64,000 bases of DNA from Leptotrichia sp. oral taxon 215 str. W9775 (GCF_000469505.1 NZ_KI272860.1:216949-280948), one strand, 5' to 3'. Shown: positions 17,574 through 26,282, counted from the stretch's first letter. Made by a program: numbers and translations. The notes: generated by a model not told the origin, from the sequence alone.

Positions 17574-18173
17574 TTAATAACATGTTATAAAACTTGATTT
17601 TATTATTTCTTCTATTTTTTCATCCCATTGCTGGGCATAATTAACATTTGGCATTATTACAATTGATGTCAGCCCCTGTACCAATGCCCACATTGCAATA
17701 ATTTTATCCTGTATCACTTCTTCAGGCATTTCTATTTTAGTAAATTCTCGTATAGCTTCCCTTTTTAATATGTTCATTGGCATGTTTAAATCACTTTTTG
17801 GCATTTTCAGTGAAAGGTCAACTTCCATATCTTTTCTTGAAAATATAAAATGATAATATTCAGGATTCTCATAAAAAAACATAACATAACATTTTCCTAA
17901 CATGGCAAGGAGTTCAATATTATCTTTATACTTACTGCATATTTTTTCTAGTTTAGATGTCAGAATTTCCAATATATATTCACTCATTGCTTTAAGGAGT
18001 TCATCCTTATTCTTAAAGTGCGTATATGGAGCAGCATTACTGACACCACATTCTACCGCCAATTTTCTTAGCGAAAGTTTTTCTTCACCTGTGTCATTTA
18101 TCATCTTTATTCCTTTTTCAATAAGTTCTTTCCTTAAATTTCCATGATGATAGCCTTTTTCATATTCTTTCAT
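17574..18173 (-). CDS. TetR/AcrR-family transcriptional regulator
   Basis: 199 residues. N-terminal helix-turn-helix with LSLRKLAVECGVSNAAPYTHF, typical TetR, and a C-terminal ligand/dimer domain resembling the WHG (TetR_C_33) type (EYYHFIFSRKDM). First gene of a unit with the two flavodoxin-like genes. The region upstream carries two AATCTT-N9-AAGATT dyads placed on a consensus promoter, so autoregulation is very likely. The inducer is unknown; oxidised quinones or electrophiles would fit flavoprotein targets but this is inference. Confidence 0.92.
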   Translation of the reverse strand: MKEYEKGYHHGNLRKELIEKGIKMINDTGEEKLSLRKLAVECGVSNAAPYTHFKNKDELLKAMSEYILEILTSKLEKICSKYKDNIELLAMLGKCYVMFFYENPEYYHFIFSRKDMEVDLSLKMPKSDLNMPMNILKREAIREFTKIEMPEEVIQDKIIAMWALVQGLTSIVIMPNVNYAQQWDEKIEEIIKSSFITCY

Positions 18174-18207
18174 TTTAACCTCACATATAATTTATTTTAT
18201 TTTCTTT

Positions 18208-18228
18208 AATCTTATCGTTGAAAAGATT
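18208..18228. promoter_or_regulatory. TetR operator copy 1
   Basis: 21-bp dyad AATCTT-N9-AAGATT that overlaps the -10 (18226-18231) and the transcription start of the tetR promoter. Together with copy 2 it shares C.TTG in the centre when the second copy is read in reverse. Binding here would block polymerase. Confidence 0.75.
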
Positions 18229-18254
18229 ATAATATATAATCTTAACAATGTCAA
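18226..18254 (-). promoter_or_regulatory. Consensus promoter of tetR-flavodoxin operon
   Basis: Minus strand TTGACA (18254-18249), exactly 17 nt, TATAAT (18231-18226). Both hexamers are perfect sigma-70 consensus; the start would be near 18219, 46 nt before the tetR ATG. Confidence 0.85.
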
Positions 18255-18258
18255 GATT
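18238..18258. promoter_or_regulatory. TetR operator copy 2
   Basis: Second 21-bp AATCTT-N9-AAGATT dyad, centred 30 bp (about three helical turns) from copy 1 and covering the -35 hexamer. Confidence 0.75.
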
Positions 18259-18269
18259 AATTTAAAATA

Positions 18270-18356
18270 AAAACTATCATAAAGTTATAACTATAATATA
18301 ATTTTAAAAATTATTTTTTAATTTACATTATACTTACAAAACTCCATGATAGTTTT
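18270..18356. terminator. Long-loop inverted repeat downstream of cinA
   Basis: Exact 11-bp repeat AAAACTATCAT (18270-18280) with complement at 18346-18356, enclosing 65 nt of AT-rich sequence. On the minus strand it follows cinA (ends 18385) and its far arm ends in TTTTAT, so it may terminate cinA transcription; the long loop is atypical. Confidence 0.4.
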
Positions 18357-18384
18357 AATTAAAGCAATTTATATTTATTTTATA

Positions 18385-19143
18385 CTATATCATAACAGCA
18401 TTAGGATAAATTCCCCTAATTTCCTCCACTATTTTATCTATTTCTCTTTCAATATTTTCACTGTCCTCTCTAAGCCCCTTCATGGCAACCCTCACATGCA
18501 CACATTTTTCCTTTGCATAAGGTGCTACTGTAGGATTAGACATTCTAAAATATTTTTCCAGCTCTTCATCAATTTTTCCTTCAGGAATTCCTCTTATTTC
18601 AAGAGTTTTCATTAACAGTACACTGTCTGAATATTTTTTCAGTAAAGGTACAGCCTGATTGTCCATCATCCATGTCATTTCATTAGGTGGACCTGGTAAC
18701 ACAATTATTTTCTTATTTTCCTTTTCATAAAAAAATCCTGGAGCAAGTCCAACTTCATTTTCCAGCAATTCAGAATTTTTTAGTATAGAAGCTTCCTTCT
18801 TTGCTCCTTTAGCTATATCAAATCCTCTGTTACTGTATCTTTCTACTACTTCATCGTAATATTTTTGAACAACTTCAAGTTCTTCATTAAAGTAATCAGC
18901 CACAACTTCCTTTGTTATATCATCAATAGTGGGTCCCAGCCCTCCTGTTGTTATTACTAAATCAGCTCTTTTAAAGGCTATTTCAAGACATTCCTTTACC
19001 CTGTCAAAATTATCTCCCACTGTTGTCTGGTAATATAAATCAATCCCAATATCTGTCAATTTTTTTGATATATACTGTGAATTTGTATTTACTATATCTC
19101 CCACTAGCAGTTCAGTTCCAATACATATAATCTCTGCCTTCAT
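18385..19143 (-). CDS. cinA: CinA-like molybdopterin-binding (MoaB/MPT fold) domain protein
   Basis: 252 residues. Begins AEIICIGTELLVGDIVNTNSQ, the signature of the CinA N-terminal domain; ITTGGLGPTIDDIT and VLPGPPNEM follow. Full CinA carries a C-terminal nicotinamide-nucleotide amidase domain of about 150 residues, which is absent, so this is the short form, probably acting as ADP-ribose pyrophosphatase-like or pterin-binding domain only. The ATG at 19143 follows GAGGTGA; reading further upstream enters the rplT terminator. No amidase (pncC) gene is in the window. Confidence 0.88.
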   Translation of the reverse strand: MKAEIICIGTELLVGDIVNTNSQYISKKLTDIGIDLYYQTTVGDNFDRVKECLEIAFKRADLVITTGGLGPTIDDITKEVVADYFNEELEVVQKYYDEVVERYSNRGFDIAKGAKKEASILKNSELLENEVGLAPGFFYEKENKKIIVLPGPPNEMTWMMDNQAVPLLKKYSDSVLLMKTLEIRGIPEGKIDEELEKYFRMSNPTVAPYAKEKCVHVRVAMKGLREDSENIEREIDKIVEEIRGIYPNAVMI

Positions 19144-19170
19144 TAAAGTCACCTCTCTGTATATAAAGTT

Positions 19171-19204
19171 AAAAAAGAAATGCCTTTTATCTGACATTTC
19201 TTTC
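19171..19204 (-). terminator. Terminator of infC-rpmI-rplT operon
   Basis: On the minus strand AGAAATG (19201-19195) pairs with CATTTCT (19182-19176), followed directly by TTTTT. Located between rplT and cinA. Confidence 0.8.
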
Positions 19205-19215
19205 TTTATTTAAAA

Positions 19216-19560
19216 CTATTTTATTTTTTCAACTAATTTTGCAAATTCTGCAGGATTGTTTAAAGCTATATCAGCTAATACTTTTCTATCTAACTCAATT
19301 CCAGCTTTTTTCAATCCGTTCATGAATCTTGAATAAGAAAGTCCATTTAATCTTGCTGCGGCATTTATTCTTATTATCCACAGTTCTCTCATTTTTCTTT
19401 TCTTATGTTTTCTATGCTCTGTTGCGTAAGCCATTGCTTTTTTAACAGCTTCATTTGCCTTTTTATAATTTGTTTTTATGGCTCCTCTATAACCTTTTGC
19501 TTCCTTTAATACTTTTTTATGTCTTTTTCTTCTAACTATTCCTGTTTTTACTCTTGGCAT
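19216..19560 (-). CDS. rplT: 50S ribosomal protein L20
   Basis: 114 residues, normal length. Starts PRVKTGIVRRKRHKKVLKEA and has the RELWIIRINAAARLNGLSYS segment of L20. Assembly protein of the 50S subunit; in other bacteria L20 represses its own operon by binding the mRNA. Third gene after infC and rpmI; ATG follows AGGAGG. Confidence 0.98.
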   Translation of the reverse strand: MPRVKTGIVRRKRHKKVLKEAKGYRGAIKTNYKKANEAVKKAMAYATEHRKHKKRKMRELWIIRINAAARLNGLSYSRFMNGLKKAGIELDRKVLADIALNNPAEFAKLVEKIK

Positions 19561-19597
19561 TTTTTTTCCTCCTTAGTCTTTTATAATTCTGATTGAA

Positions 19598-19804
19598 CTA
19601 TCTTCCTGCCTGTCCTGCTAGCACTTTTTTAATTCTTCTTTCTGCTCCTTTTGGTACGATTGCGTCTTGTCCTAATCTTTTCTTTCTTTTATTTGATTTT
19701 TTAGTCAAAATGTGACTTTTTCCTGAATGTTTAATAACAAGTTTTCCACTTCCTGTTACTTTAACTCTCTTTTTTGTCCCTCTGTGTGTTTTCATTTTTG
19801 GCAT
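19598..19804 (-). CDS. rpmI: 50S ribosomal protein L35
   Basis: 68 residues, starting PKMKTHRGTKKRVKVTGSGK, the invariant L35 opening, and rich in Lys/Arg. Sits between infC (21 bp gap) and rplT, the conserved operon order. AGGAGG ribosome site. Confidence 0.98.
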   Translation of the reverse strand: MPKMKTHRGTKKRVKVTGSGKLVIKHSGKSHILTKKSNKRKKRLGQDAIVPKGAERRIKKVLAGQAGR

Positions 19805-19824
19805 TTTTTTTCCTCCTTATTTTA

Positions 19825-20349
19825 CTACTTTTTAGGTGATAACATAACAAATTTTTGAACTTGTTCTTTTCCATATTTCTTTTCGACTATTGCAGTTTCT
19901 TCAAAACTGTCTGCAAAAGCATCTAAAATCTTAACAGCTGATTCAGCATGCAGTTTTTCCCTTCCTGAAAGTCTTAAACTGATTTTCACCTTATATTCTT
20001 TTTCTATGAACTTTTTAATTTGAGAAATTTTTGTTTCCTTATCGTGTTCATCAATATGAGGCTTTATTCTAATCTCTTTGATGACAACATTTTTCTGTTT
20101 CTTTTTGTTTTCTTTTTCTTTTTTTGTTTTCTCATACTTGAATTTTCCATAGTCCATAATTTTGCATACAGGTGGTGTAGCATTTGGTGAGATTTCAACT
20201 AAATCTAAATTTTTCTCTGCTGCTAAAGCCAAAGCTTCATTTACGGATAAAATTCCAAACTGTTCTCCATCGTCTCCAATAACTCTTATTTCTCTCGCTC
20301 TGATTTTTTCATTCATTCTTGGTTCATCAGATTTATTTGTCCCTTTTAT
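19825..20349 (-). CDS. infC: Translation initiation factor IF-3, probably with an AUA start codon
   Basis: About 175 residues. The N-domain begins MNEKIRAREIRVIGDDG and the C-domain carries IRIKPHIDEHD and AIVEKKYGKEQ. IF-3 checks the initiator codon on the 30S. The frame contains a GTG at 20358, but this overlaps the AGGAGGTG Shine-Dalgarno itself and cannot be the start. The codon with ideal spacing (8 nt) is ATA at 20349-20347. Noncanonical AUU/AUA/AUC starts are known for infC in many bacteria and let IF-3 repress its own synthesis. Internal ATG at residue 12 is the fallback start. Confidence 0.95.
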   Translation of the reverse strand: MKGTNKSDEPRMNEKIRAREIRVIGDDGEQFGILSVNEALALAAEKNLDLVEISPNATPPVCKIMDYGKFKYEKTKKEKENKKKQKNVVIKEIRIKPHIDEHDKETKISQIKKFIEKEYKVKISLRLSGREKLHAESAVKILDAFADSFEETAIVEKKYGKEQVQKFVMLSPKK

Positions 20350-20571
20350 AAAGAACACCTCCTAAAAATTTTACAATAAAAAAAGCAAGATATAAGAAAC
20401 CTTGCTCAAAATAGTCATATAAAACAGACTTACATTTTTTATGTAAGAATACTTAAAAAACAACTATATACCTGACTCATCTCATTCACTTAAATGTGAT
20501 AAAAAATAACTCCTATGGTTATATTATGATGGAAAGGTGAGAAACAACGTTTCTACTTCTAATTTTATTAC
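20350..20571 (-). promoter_or_regulatory. infC leader with hairpins and a terminator just before the gene
   Basis: About 220-nt leader. On the minus strand it contains a GAAAC-GTT-GTTTC hairpin, a perfect CTTACAT/ATGTAAG hairpin (about 20424-20442) and, next to the gene, AGCAAG-N11-CTTGCT followed by a run of T (20375-20406). A terminator ahead of infC-rpmI-rplT implies attenuation; in Bacillus L20 controls this operon through such a leader. I do not recognise the exact fold family. Confidence 0.7.
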
Positions 20572-20577
20572 TCAGTT

Positions 20578-20606
20578 ATTCTACTACATTTTTTCAATTT
20601 TGTCAA
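20578..20606 (-). promoter_or_regulatory. Promoter of infC-rpmI-rplT
   Basis: Minus strand TTGACA (20606-20601), 17 nt, TAGAAT (20583-20578); start near 20571. It abuts the stop codon of the DUF389 gene. Confidence 0.75.
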
Positions 20607-20609
20607 ATT

Positions 20610-21914
20610 TTATTTTACAACTTTTGTATTTTTTTTAGATTCGATATCTATTTCTTTCGATTGCCTTTCAACAATAATTTCATATTTTTTCTCAGTATTA
20701 AACTCAAGATTTTTTATTTTTTCAGAAATTTCATCTGTCATAGTTTCATTACCAATAACTAGAACAATAAAATTTTCGTTATTATTTGCATCTATTAATT
20801 TCCCAATTTTTACTTCATTAATATTATTTGCAAAATTTTTGTACAATATATTTTCAACTATTCTTAAATCATTTTCCAAAGCTGTTTTATTTTGCTTTTC
20901 AACTGGTAAAACAACTTTTTCCATTTTTTCCTTTAAATTTTCTTCCTTCAAATATTTTGATAAATCCTGTGCTGTTAAATATTTTTGATTTGACAGTTGC
21001 TCCACTTTTAATTTATAGTTTCCTAAGTTGTATTTCTCCATCTTTTTCTCAAGTTTTTCAATTTCCTGCTTTTTAAAGCCTCCTCCTACAACTTTCAAAG
21101 TAACCGTTTTAGATTTTTTATCAATTGAATTATCAAAAACATAATCATTTGTTAATTCCTTTGAAATAAAATTTTTTAGAGCTTCTTCCCTTGCAAAATC
21201 ATTTACTAATACAGCTGCTGTATATATACTTGGAACAATTACAATCAGACTTCCTACATAAAATACTATTTGCTGTCTTACAGACATTCTATGTTTTGTA
21301 CGAGAAATACCCACAGAATAAATTTTTAAACCAATTAATGTTGTCAACATTATAAAAAAGACATTTATTATAAATAAATATCCCGCTCCAAGAAAAATTT
21401 TTGAATTCCCATGAGCAATTCCAAATCCTACCACACATAAAGGTGGCATTAATGCTGTTGCAATAGCTACTCCAGGCACTACATTTCCACCATCTTCTTT
21501 TGTTTTTCCAATTACTCCTGCAATTCCACCGAAAATCGCAATTAAAACATCCCATAAAGTCGGAGAAGTTCGAGCTAATATTTGTGGAGTTACTACATTT
21601 ATAGGACTTATCAAAAAATAAAAACTAGAGCTTACTACACTTATTAATATAAAAATACCTAATCTAAAAAGTGATGCATAAACTCTTTTTAAATTTCCAT
21701 TTGATAATCCCAATCCTAGCGACTGAATTGGTGACATTAGGGGCGAAATCAACATTGCTCCAATAATTACTGCAACAGAATTTGTATTTAATCCTATTGA
21801 AGCTATAATCATTGCACAAATCAGAATAAACATTGTTTCCTTCGTAAAATCAGAATCTTCAATAATATTTCTTTTTAAAATTTTATATTTTTCATTTTTT
21901 TCTTTTTCATTCAT
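20610..21914 (-). CDS. DUF389-family membrane protein
   Basis: 434 residues. A DUF389 domain: SIGLNTNSVAVIIGAMLISPLMSPI, GGIAGVIGKTKEDGGNVVPGVAIATALMPPLCVVG, with about six membrane helices in residues 25-250, then a long hydrophilic C-terminal part (from about 255) with alternating charged helices and strands (KIGKLIDANNNENFIVLVI). Function of the family is not established. Single gene with its own spacing on either side; ATG at 21914 followed by a Lys/Glu-rich cytosolic start. Confidence 0.88.
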   Translation of the reverse strand: MNEKEKNEKYKILKRNIIEDSDFTKETMFILICAMIIASIGLNTNSVAVIIGAMLISPLMSPIQSLGLGLSNGNLKRVYASLFRLGIFILISVVSSSFYFLISPINVVTPQILARTSPTLWDVLIAIFGGIAGVIGKTKEDGGNVVPGVAIATALMPPLCVVGFGIAHGNSKIFLGAGYLFIINVFFIMLTTLIGLKIYSVGISRTKHRMSVRQQIVFYVGSLIVIVPSIYTAAVLVNDFAREEALKNFISKELTNDYVFDNSIDKKSKTVTLKVVGGGFKKQEIEKLEKKMEKYNLGNYKLKVEQLSNQKYLTAQDLSKYLKEENLKEKMEKVVLPVEKQNKTALENDLRIVENILYKNFANNINEVKIGKLIDANNNENFIVLVIGNETMTDEISEKIKNLEFNTEKKYEIIVERQSKEIDIESKKNTKVVK

Positions 21915-22025
21915 TTTATATTGTCTCCTTATTACTCACATAATAATTAAAAGTTATCTATTATTGTCAATATACACACAAGACACACAAATATTTTTTC
22001 TAACTGTGATGAACTTAATATAAAA

Positions 22026-22097
22026 GAATTATCCCAATCAGGAAAACACTTAGAAAGTTAGGGTATTAAAATAGTATTTTCCATTTTGAGATAATTC
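22026..22097 (-). terminator. Long imperfect hairpin after metQ
   Basis: GAATTATC (22026-22033) pairs with GATAATTC (22090-22097), and inside GGAAAA pairs with TTTTCC. Placed directly after the metQ stop; a probable end of the metNIQ transcript although the U-tract is weak. Confidence 0.5.
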
Positions 22098-22111
22098 ATT
22101 TATACTTTTAT

Positions 22112-22939
22112 TTAGAATGCAGCTACTACACTACCATTATATTTTTCTTCAATATATTTTTTAACTTTTTCACTTTGTAATGCTTTTATTAACTTTTGAA
22201 TTTTTTCTTCATTTTCTCTTCCTTTTAAAACTGTAACTATATTTACATAAGGTGAGTCTTTATCTTCAACTAGGATTGTATCATCTTTAAATGATAGTTT
22301 TGCATCTAAAGCAAAGTTTGCATTAATTACTGCAGCTGTAACTTCTTCAAGTCTTGGTGCCAACTGTTCAGGCGCTAATGCAGTAAACTTAATATTTTTA
22401 GGATTTTCAGCTATATCTGCTATTGTTGAATCTAATTTCTTATTATCCTTTAATTTTATAACTCCTGCTTTATCAAGTAATATTAATGCTCTTCCACCAT
22501 TTGTTGGATCGTTAGGTATTAATATAGTATCTCCATTTTTTAAATCATTTATATTTTTTATTTTTTTAGAATAAACTGCCATAGGCTCAACGTGAACACT
22601 TCCTACAGATACTAAATCTAAATTGTTTGATTTTCCAAATTCTTCCATATATGGTATGTGCTGGAAGAAATTTGCATCTAATTCCTTAGTTCCTAATAAT
22701 TTATTTGGCTGTATGTAATCGTTAAATGTAACGATTTCCAAATCTACACCTTCCGTCTTTAAATCATCCTTTACTAATTCAAGTAATTCCTGATGTGGTA
22801 CAGGTGTTGCACCAACTACTAATTTTTCAACTTTTGCAGGCTTTTCTGCCGCCTTTGAATCAGTTTTTGCTTCTTCTTTTGCTCCTCCACAAGCTACAAG
22901 AAATAATGCAGCTGTAAGTCCCAGTAATAATTTTTTCAT
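22112..22939 (-). CDS. metQ: MetQ-type D/L-methionine-binding lipoprotein
   Basis: 275 residues. Lipoprotein signal with lipobox FLVAC-GG. Mature part opens VVGATPVPHQELLELVKDD and has the family motifs IQPNKLLGTKELDANFFQH, GDTILIPNDPTNGGRALILL and the late AAVINANFAL. NlpA/MetQ fold, periplasmic ligand capture. Third gene of metN-metI-metQ. Confidence 0.95.
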   Translation of the reverse strand: MKKLLLGLTAALFLVACGGAKEEAKTDSKAAEKPAKVEKLVVGATPVPHQELLELVKDDLKTEGVDLEIVTFNDYIQPNKLLGTKELDANFFQHIPYMEEFGKSNNLDLVSVGSVHVEPMAVYSKKIKNINDLKNGDTILIPNDPTNGGRALILLDKAGVIKLKDNKKLDSTIADIAENPKNIKFTALAPEQLAPRLEEVTAAVINANFALDAKLSFKDDTILVEDKDSPYVNIVTVLKGRENEEKIQKLIKALQSEKVKKYIEEKYNGSVVAAF

Positions 22940-23012
22940 TTAAAATCCTCCTATTTTTTATTTTTATATATAAATTAACAATTTATATTCCAATTAAATC
23001 TATTATTTTCTG

Positions 23013-23696
23013 TTATCCTCTTAATCTTTTTTTGTTTATTCTGTTTACTATACTGTTTCCTATAAACTGTATTAACTGTACCAGTAAAATAATTGTTACT
23101 GTTGCCTGCCACATTAATGTTGGATTTGATCGCTGATATCCATCTATAACTGCAGCATTTCCCAGTCCACCTCCACCAATGGAACCTGCTATTGCTGAAT
23201 ATCCTACAAGACTTATTATCGTTAAAGTAAGTCCATGGATTAGTGATGGTAGTGCTTCCGGTATCATTACCTTAAATATTATTTCATTTGTTGTTGCTCC
23301 CATTGCTTTGGAGGCTTCTACAAGTCCTTCATCCACTTCCTTCAGTGCCCCTTCAATTATTCTCGCTATAAAAGGAGCAGATCCTAATGAAAGCGGAACA
23401 ATAAACGACACACTTCCATAAGATTTTCCTATAAGAAGTCTTGATAATGGAATCAAAAGAACTATAAGAATAACAAAAGGTATAGACCTTGTTATATTTA
23501 CAAGCAGTACATCCAGAATTTTATGCAATGTTCTATTCGGTTTTACACCTTTAGGCTCAGAAGTAACAAGAAGTACCCCTATTGGAAGTCCTATAATTAA
23601 TGAAACAAACGTTGCTATTGCCACCATATAAACTGTTTCCCACAACGGATTTAGCATTGTTTCAAAATGCAAAAATTTTATTATATCAAATTTCAT
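23013..23696 (-). CDS. metI: Methionine ABC transporter permease MetI
   Basis: 227 residues from the ATG at 23696, which overlaps the metN stop by one base and has GGAGGTG upstream. Five or so membrane helices with the EAA loop EASKAMGATTNEIIFKVMIPEALP that contacts the ATPase. GLTLTIISLVGYSAIAG and GGGGLGNAAVIDGYQR are MetI-specific. Confidence 0.95.
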   Translation of the reverse strand: MKFDIIKFLHFETMLNPLWETVYMVAIATFVSLIIGLPIGVLLVTSEPKGVKPNRTLHKILDVLLVNITRSIPFVILIVLLIPLSRLLIGKSYGSVSFIVPLSLGSAPFIARIIEGALKEVDEGLVEASKAMGATTNEIIFKVMIPEALPSLIHGLTLTIISLVGYSAIAGSIGGGGLGNAAVIDGYQRSNPTLMWQATVTIILLVQLIQFIGNSIVNRINKKRLRG

Positions 23697-24748
23697 TATA
23701 ACACCTCCAATTCCAGATGATTTTTTTCTAGCCATTTTACTATTGCCTTTATTTTTTCCTCTTCAGCAGAAATTTCTATTGTCAGATTTCCTACAACTGT
23801 ATTTGACAACTTATCTATAGATCCACCTAATATATTTATTTCTGCATCATATCTTTTAATTATTTCAGCAATATATGGCTTATCAGCCTGTTCTTCATTA
23901 AATTTCAGTTTCAGTCTTATTTTCCCTCCTGAACGCTCTTTAACCTCTTCCTTTTCTTCTGATTCAAAACTTTCGTGGGAAATATTTGATACAAATTCCT
24001 TTGCCAGCTGTGTTTTAGGATGCATAAAGATATCCTTTACTGTTCCTTCTTCAACTATTTTTCCATCTGACATTATTGCTGTTTTATTGCATATTTTTCT
24101 TATTACTTCCATCTGATGAGTTATTAATATTATTGTAATTCCAAATCTTTTATTTATATCCTTCAGCAAATCCAGTATAGAATTTGTTGTCCTAGGATCC
24201 AGGGCACTTGTTGCCTCATCTGAAAGTAAAATTTCCGGATTGTTTGCCAGTGCTCTCGCTATCGCAACTCTTTGTTTTTGTCCTCCTGAAAGCTGTTCCG
24301 GATAGTTTTCCTTTTTATCTAATAGTCCTACTATCTCAAGAAGTTCATCTACCCTCTTATTTATATCTTCCTTTTTCCATCCTGAAATTTCCAGAGGAAA
24401 TGCTACATTTCCGCCTACACTTCTAGAATTTAGAAGATTAAAATGCTGAAATATCATTCCTGTTTTTTTTCTGTAATTTCTAAGTTCATTCTGGTCAAAA
24501 TCCAGAACATTCTTTTTTACAGGTATTTCTTCGCCTTTTTCAACATGCTCTACATATATTTCACCTTCAGTAGGCTCCTCAAGCCTGTTTATGAGTCTTA
24601 TCAATGTTGATTTACCAGCACCGCTAAGTCCCATTATTCCGTAGATATCTCCTTTTGCTATTTCAAGGTCTACGTTATCTACAGCTTTTAAAATCTTACC
24701 GTTACGCAGCTTATACTCTTTTACCAAGTTCTTAATCGTAATAAACAC
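23696..24748 (-). CDS. metN: Methionine ABC transporter ATP-binding protein MetN
   Basis: About 350 residues. Walker A GLSGAGKSTLIR, signature LSGGQKQRVAIARAL, Walker B LLSDEATSALD, H-loop ITHQ. After the ATPase (to about residue 245) comes a C-terminal NIL regulatory domain (about 265-350) that binds methionine and inhibits transport. Start is taken as GTG 24748 because GAGGTGAA lies 5 nt upstream; a TTG nine codons earlier would swallow that site. First gene of metNIQ. Confidence 0.94.
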   Translation of the reverse strand: MFITIKNLVKEYKLRNGKILKAVDNVDLEIAKGDIYGIMGLSGAGKSTLIRLINRLEEPTEGEIYVEHVEKGEEIPVKKNVLDFDQNELRNYRKKTGMIFQHFNLLNSRSVGGNVAFPLEISGWKKEDINKRVDELLEIVGLLDKKENYPEQLSGGQKQRVAIARALANNPEILLSDEATSALDPRTTNSILDLLKDINKRFGITIILITHQMEVIRKICNKTAIMSDGKIVEEGTVKDIFMHPKTQLAKEFVSNISHESFESEEKEEVKERSGGKIRLKLKFNEEQADKPYIAEIIKRYDAEINILGGSIDKLSNTVVGNLTIEISAEEEKIKAIVKWLEKNHLELEVL

Positions 24749-24791
24749 TTCTTCACCTCTTAATTTCACTTTCAAAATTTTGACTTTTCTT

Positions 24792-24820
24792 ATTATAACT
24801 TGAATTTATATCTATTGCAA
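24792..24820 (-). promoter_or_regulatory. Promoter of metNIQ
   Basis: Minus strand TTGCAA (24820-24815), 17 nt, TATAAT (24797-24792). The start would be near 24785, leaving a leader under 40 nt, too short for an S-box or T-box riboswitch. Confidence 0.65.
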
Positions 24821-24870
24821 GTATATTTTACTTTACAAATTTATATATTTTTACTATTTTAGAAAAAATT

Positions 24871-25617
24871 TTAATATATTGTATTCAGAAATTCTTTTAC
24901 TCTCTGAGTTTCAGGATTTTCAAATATTTTTTCTACTGTACCCTTTTCAAGTATTTTTCCATTTTCCATTACTATAACTTCATCAGATATTTCCCTTACA
25001 AATTTCATTTCATGACTTACAATGAGCATCGTCATTTTTCTTTCCTTTTTCAGCTTTCTTATTATATCCAGGACTTCTTTTACAAGTTCAGGATCCAGTG
25101 CAGAAGTTGGCTCGTCAAACAGAAGAATATCCGGCTCCAGTGCCAATCCTCTTGCTATTGCAACCCTCTGTTTCTGTCCTCCTGAAAGCTCATTGGGAAA
25201 ATTATCCTTCTTATCGGCAAGACCAACTGTTTCAAGTACTTTTCCTGCTATTTCTTCAGCTTTTTTCACATCTGTTTTCTTTACTATTCTCAATGTCTTT
25301 ACAATATTATCCTTCACTGTCATATGTGGAAATAGATTAAAATTCTGGAATATCATTCCTGTTTTCAGTAAAAGCTCCTTTTTTATTTTCTTATCAATTC
25401 CTTTATCCTGTAAATCATGGCCTTCTATAAGTATTTTCCCGCCAGTCAGTGTTTCAAGGTCTGCTATACATCTTAAAATTGTTGATTTTCCACTTCCACT
25501 GGGACCTATCAGAGAAACTGCCTCTCCTTTGTTTATTGTAAAATTTATGTCATCCAGTATAAGATTATTTCCAAACTGTTTTTTCAGATTAATAACTTCT
25601 ATTATTTTTTCTTTCAT
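24871..25617 (-). CDS. Polar amino-acid ABC transporter ATP-binding protein (GlnQ type)
   Basis: 248 residues. Walker A GPSGSGKSTILRCI, signature LSGGQKQRVAIARGLAL, Walker B ILLFDEPTSALDPEL, H-loop VSHEMKFVRE, typical of the PAAT/GlnQ group. ATG at 25617 follows AGGTGA; a GTG three codons earlier overlaps that site. Third gene of a binding protein-permease-ATPase unit. Confidence 0.93.
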   Translation of the reverse strand: MKEKIIEVINLKKQFGNNLILDDINFTINKGEAVSLIGPSGSGKSTILRCIADLETLTGGKILIEGHDLQDKGIDKKIKKELLLKTGMIFQNFNLFPHMTVKDNIVKTLRIVKKTDVKKAEEIAGKVLETVGLADKKDNFPNELSGGQKQRVAIARGLALEPDILLFDEPTSALDPELVKEVLDIIRKLKKERKMTMLIVSHEMKFVREISDEVIVMENGKILEKGTVEKIFENPETQRVKEFLNTIY

Positions 25618-25626
25618 ATCTTTCAC

Positions 25627-26280
25627 CTAAATTCTTATTTTATTTTTCTTTTCTGCATTCTTAAACAGTCTGTCTACAGCTAAACTCAACACAAGATAAA
25701 TAATAATCGCACATATATATGGAGTTATATTATAATACTGGTTTGCAAGTTCCTTTGTTCTTTTCATTATTTCCGTTACTGCCAGAACATAAATCAGCGA
25801 AGTATCTTTTATAAGGGTAATCGCTTCACTTCCCAATGTTGGTAGAACTCTTCTTATCGCCTGTGGAAGTATAATATACAATGTTTTCTGCCAGTAGCTG
25901 TATCCTAGCACTTTTGCAGCTTCATGCTGTCCCTGATCTATACTTTCCAGGCCACTTCTCATTATCTCAATCAGGTATGCCGCATAATTTATTACAAATG
26001 TCAGTACAGCTGCAGAATATGGATCAAGTTTCACTCTATATCCAAAGAAATTTATTAATGGAATTCCATAATATACTATAAACAGCTGGAGCATCAGGGG
26101 AGTTCCCCTGAATACCCATGTATACACTGAAAGAATACTCTTAACAATCTTATTTTTTTCTGTATATGCCAATGCTCCCAATATTCCCAACGGGACAGAA
26201 AATACTATCGTACAGACATATAGTGAAAATACTACCGGCAAAGTTTCCAGCAGTTCAATGAACATATTTAATGGTGACAT
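25627..26280 (-). CDS. Polar amino-acid ABC transporter permease
   Basis: 217 residues, about five membrane helices. VFRGTPLMLQLFIVYYG and the EAA loop EAAKVLGYSYWQKTLYIILPQAIRRVLP are characteristic of HisM/GlnP-type permeases. Lies 2 bp after the binding-protein gene. Confidence 0.94.
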   Translation of the reverse strand: MSPLNMFIELLETLPVVFSLYVCTIVFSVPLGILGALAYTEKNKIVKSILSVYTWVFRGTPLMLQLFIVYYGIPLINFFGYRVKLDPYSAAVLTFVINYAAYLIEIMRSGLESIDQGQHEAAKVLGYSYWQKTLYIILPQAIRRVLPTLGSEAITLIKDTSLIYVLAVTEIMKRTKELANQYYNITPYICAIIIYLVLSLAVDRLFKNAEKKNKIRI

Positions 26281-26282
26281 CT

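Noticed and set aside
19144..19197. N-terminal extension of cinA
   Set aside because: It translates the rplT terminator hairpin; the ATG at 19143 has a proper ribosome site.
24749..24870. S-box or T-box riboswitch before metNIQ
   Set aside because: Promoter to start leaves under 40 nt, and no riboswitch hallmarks are present.
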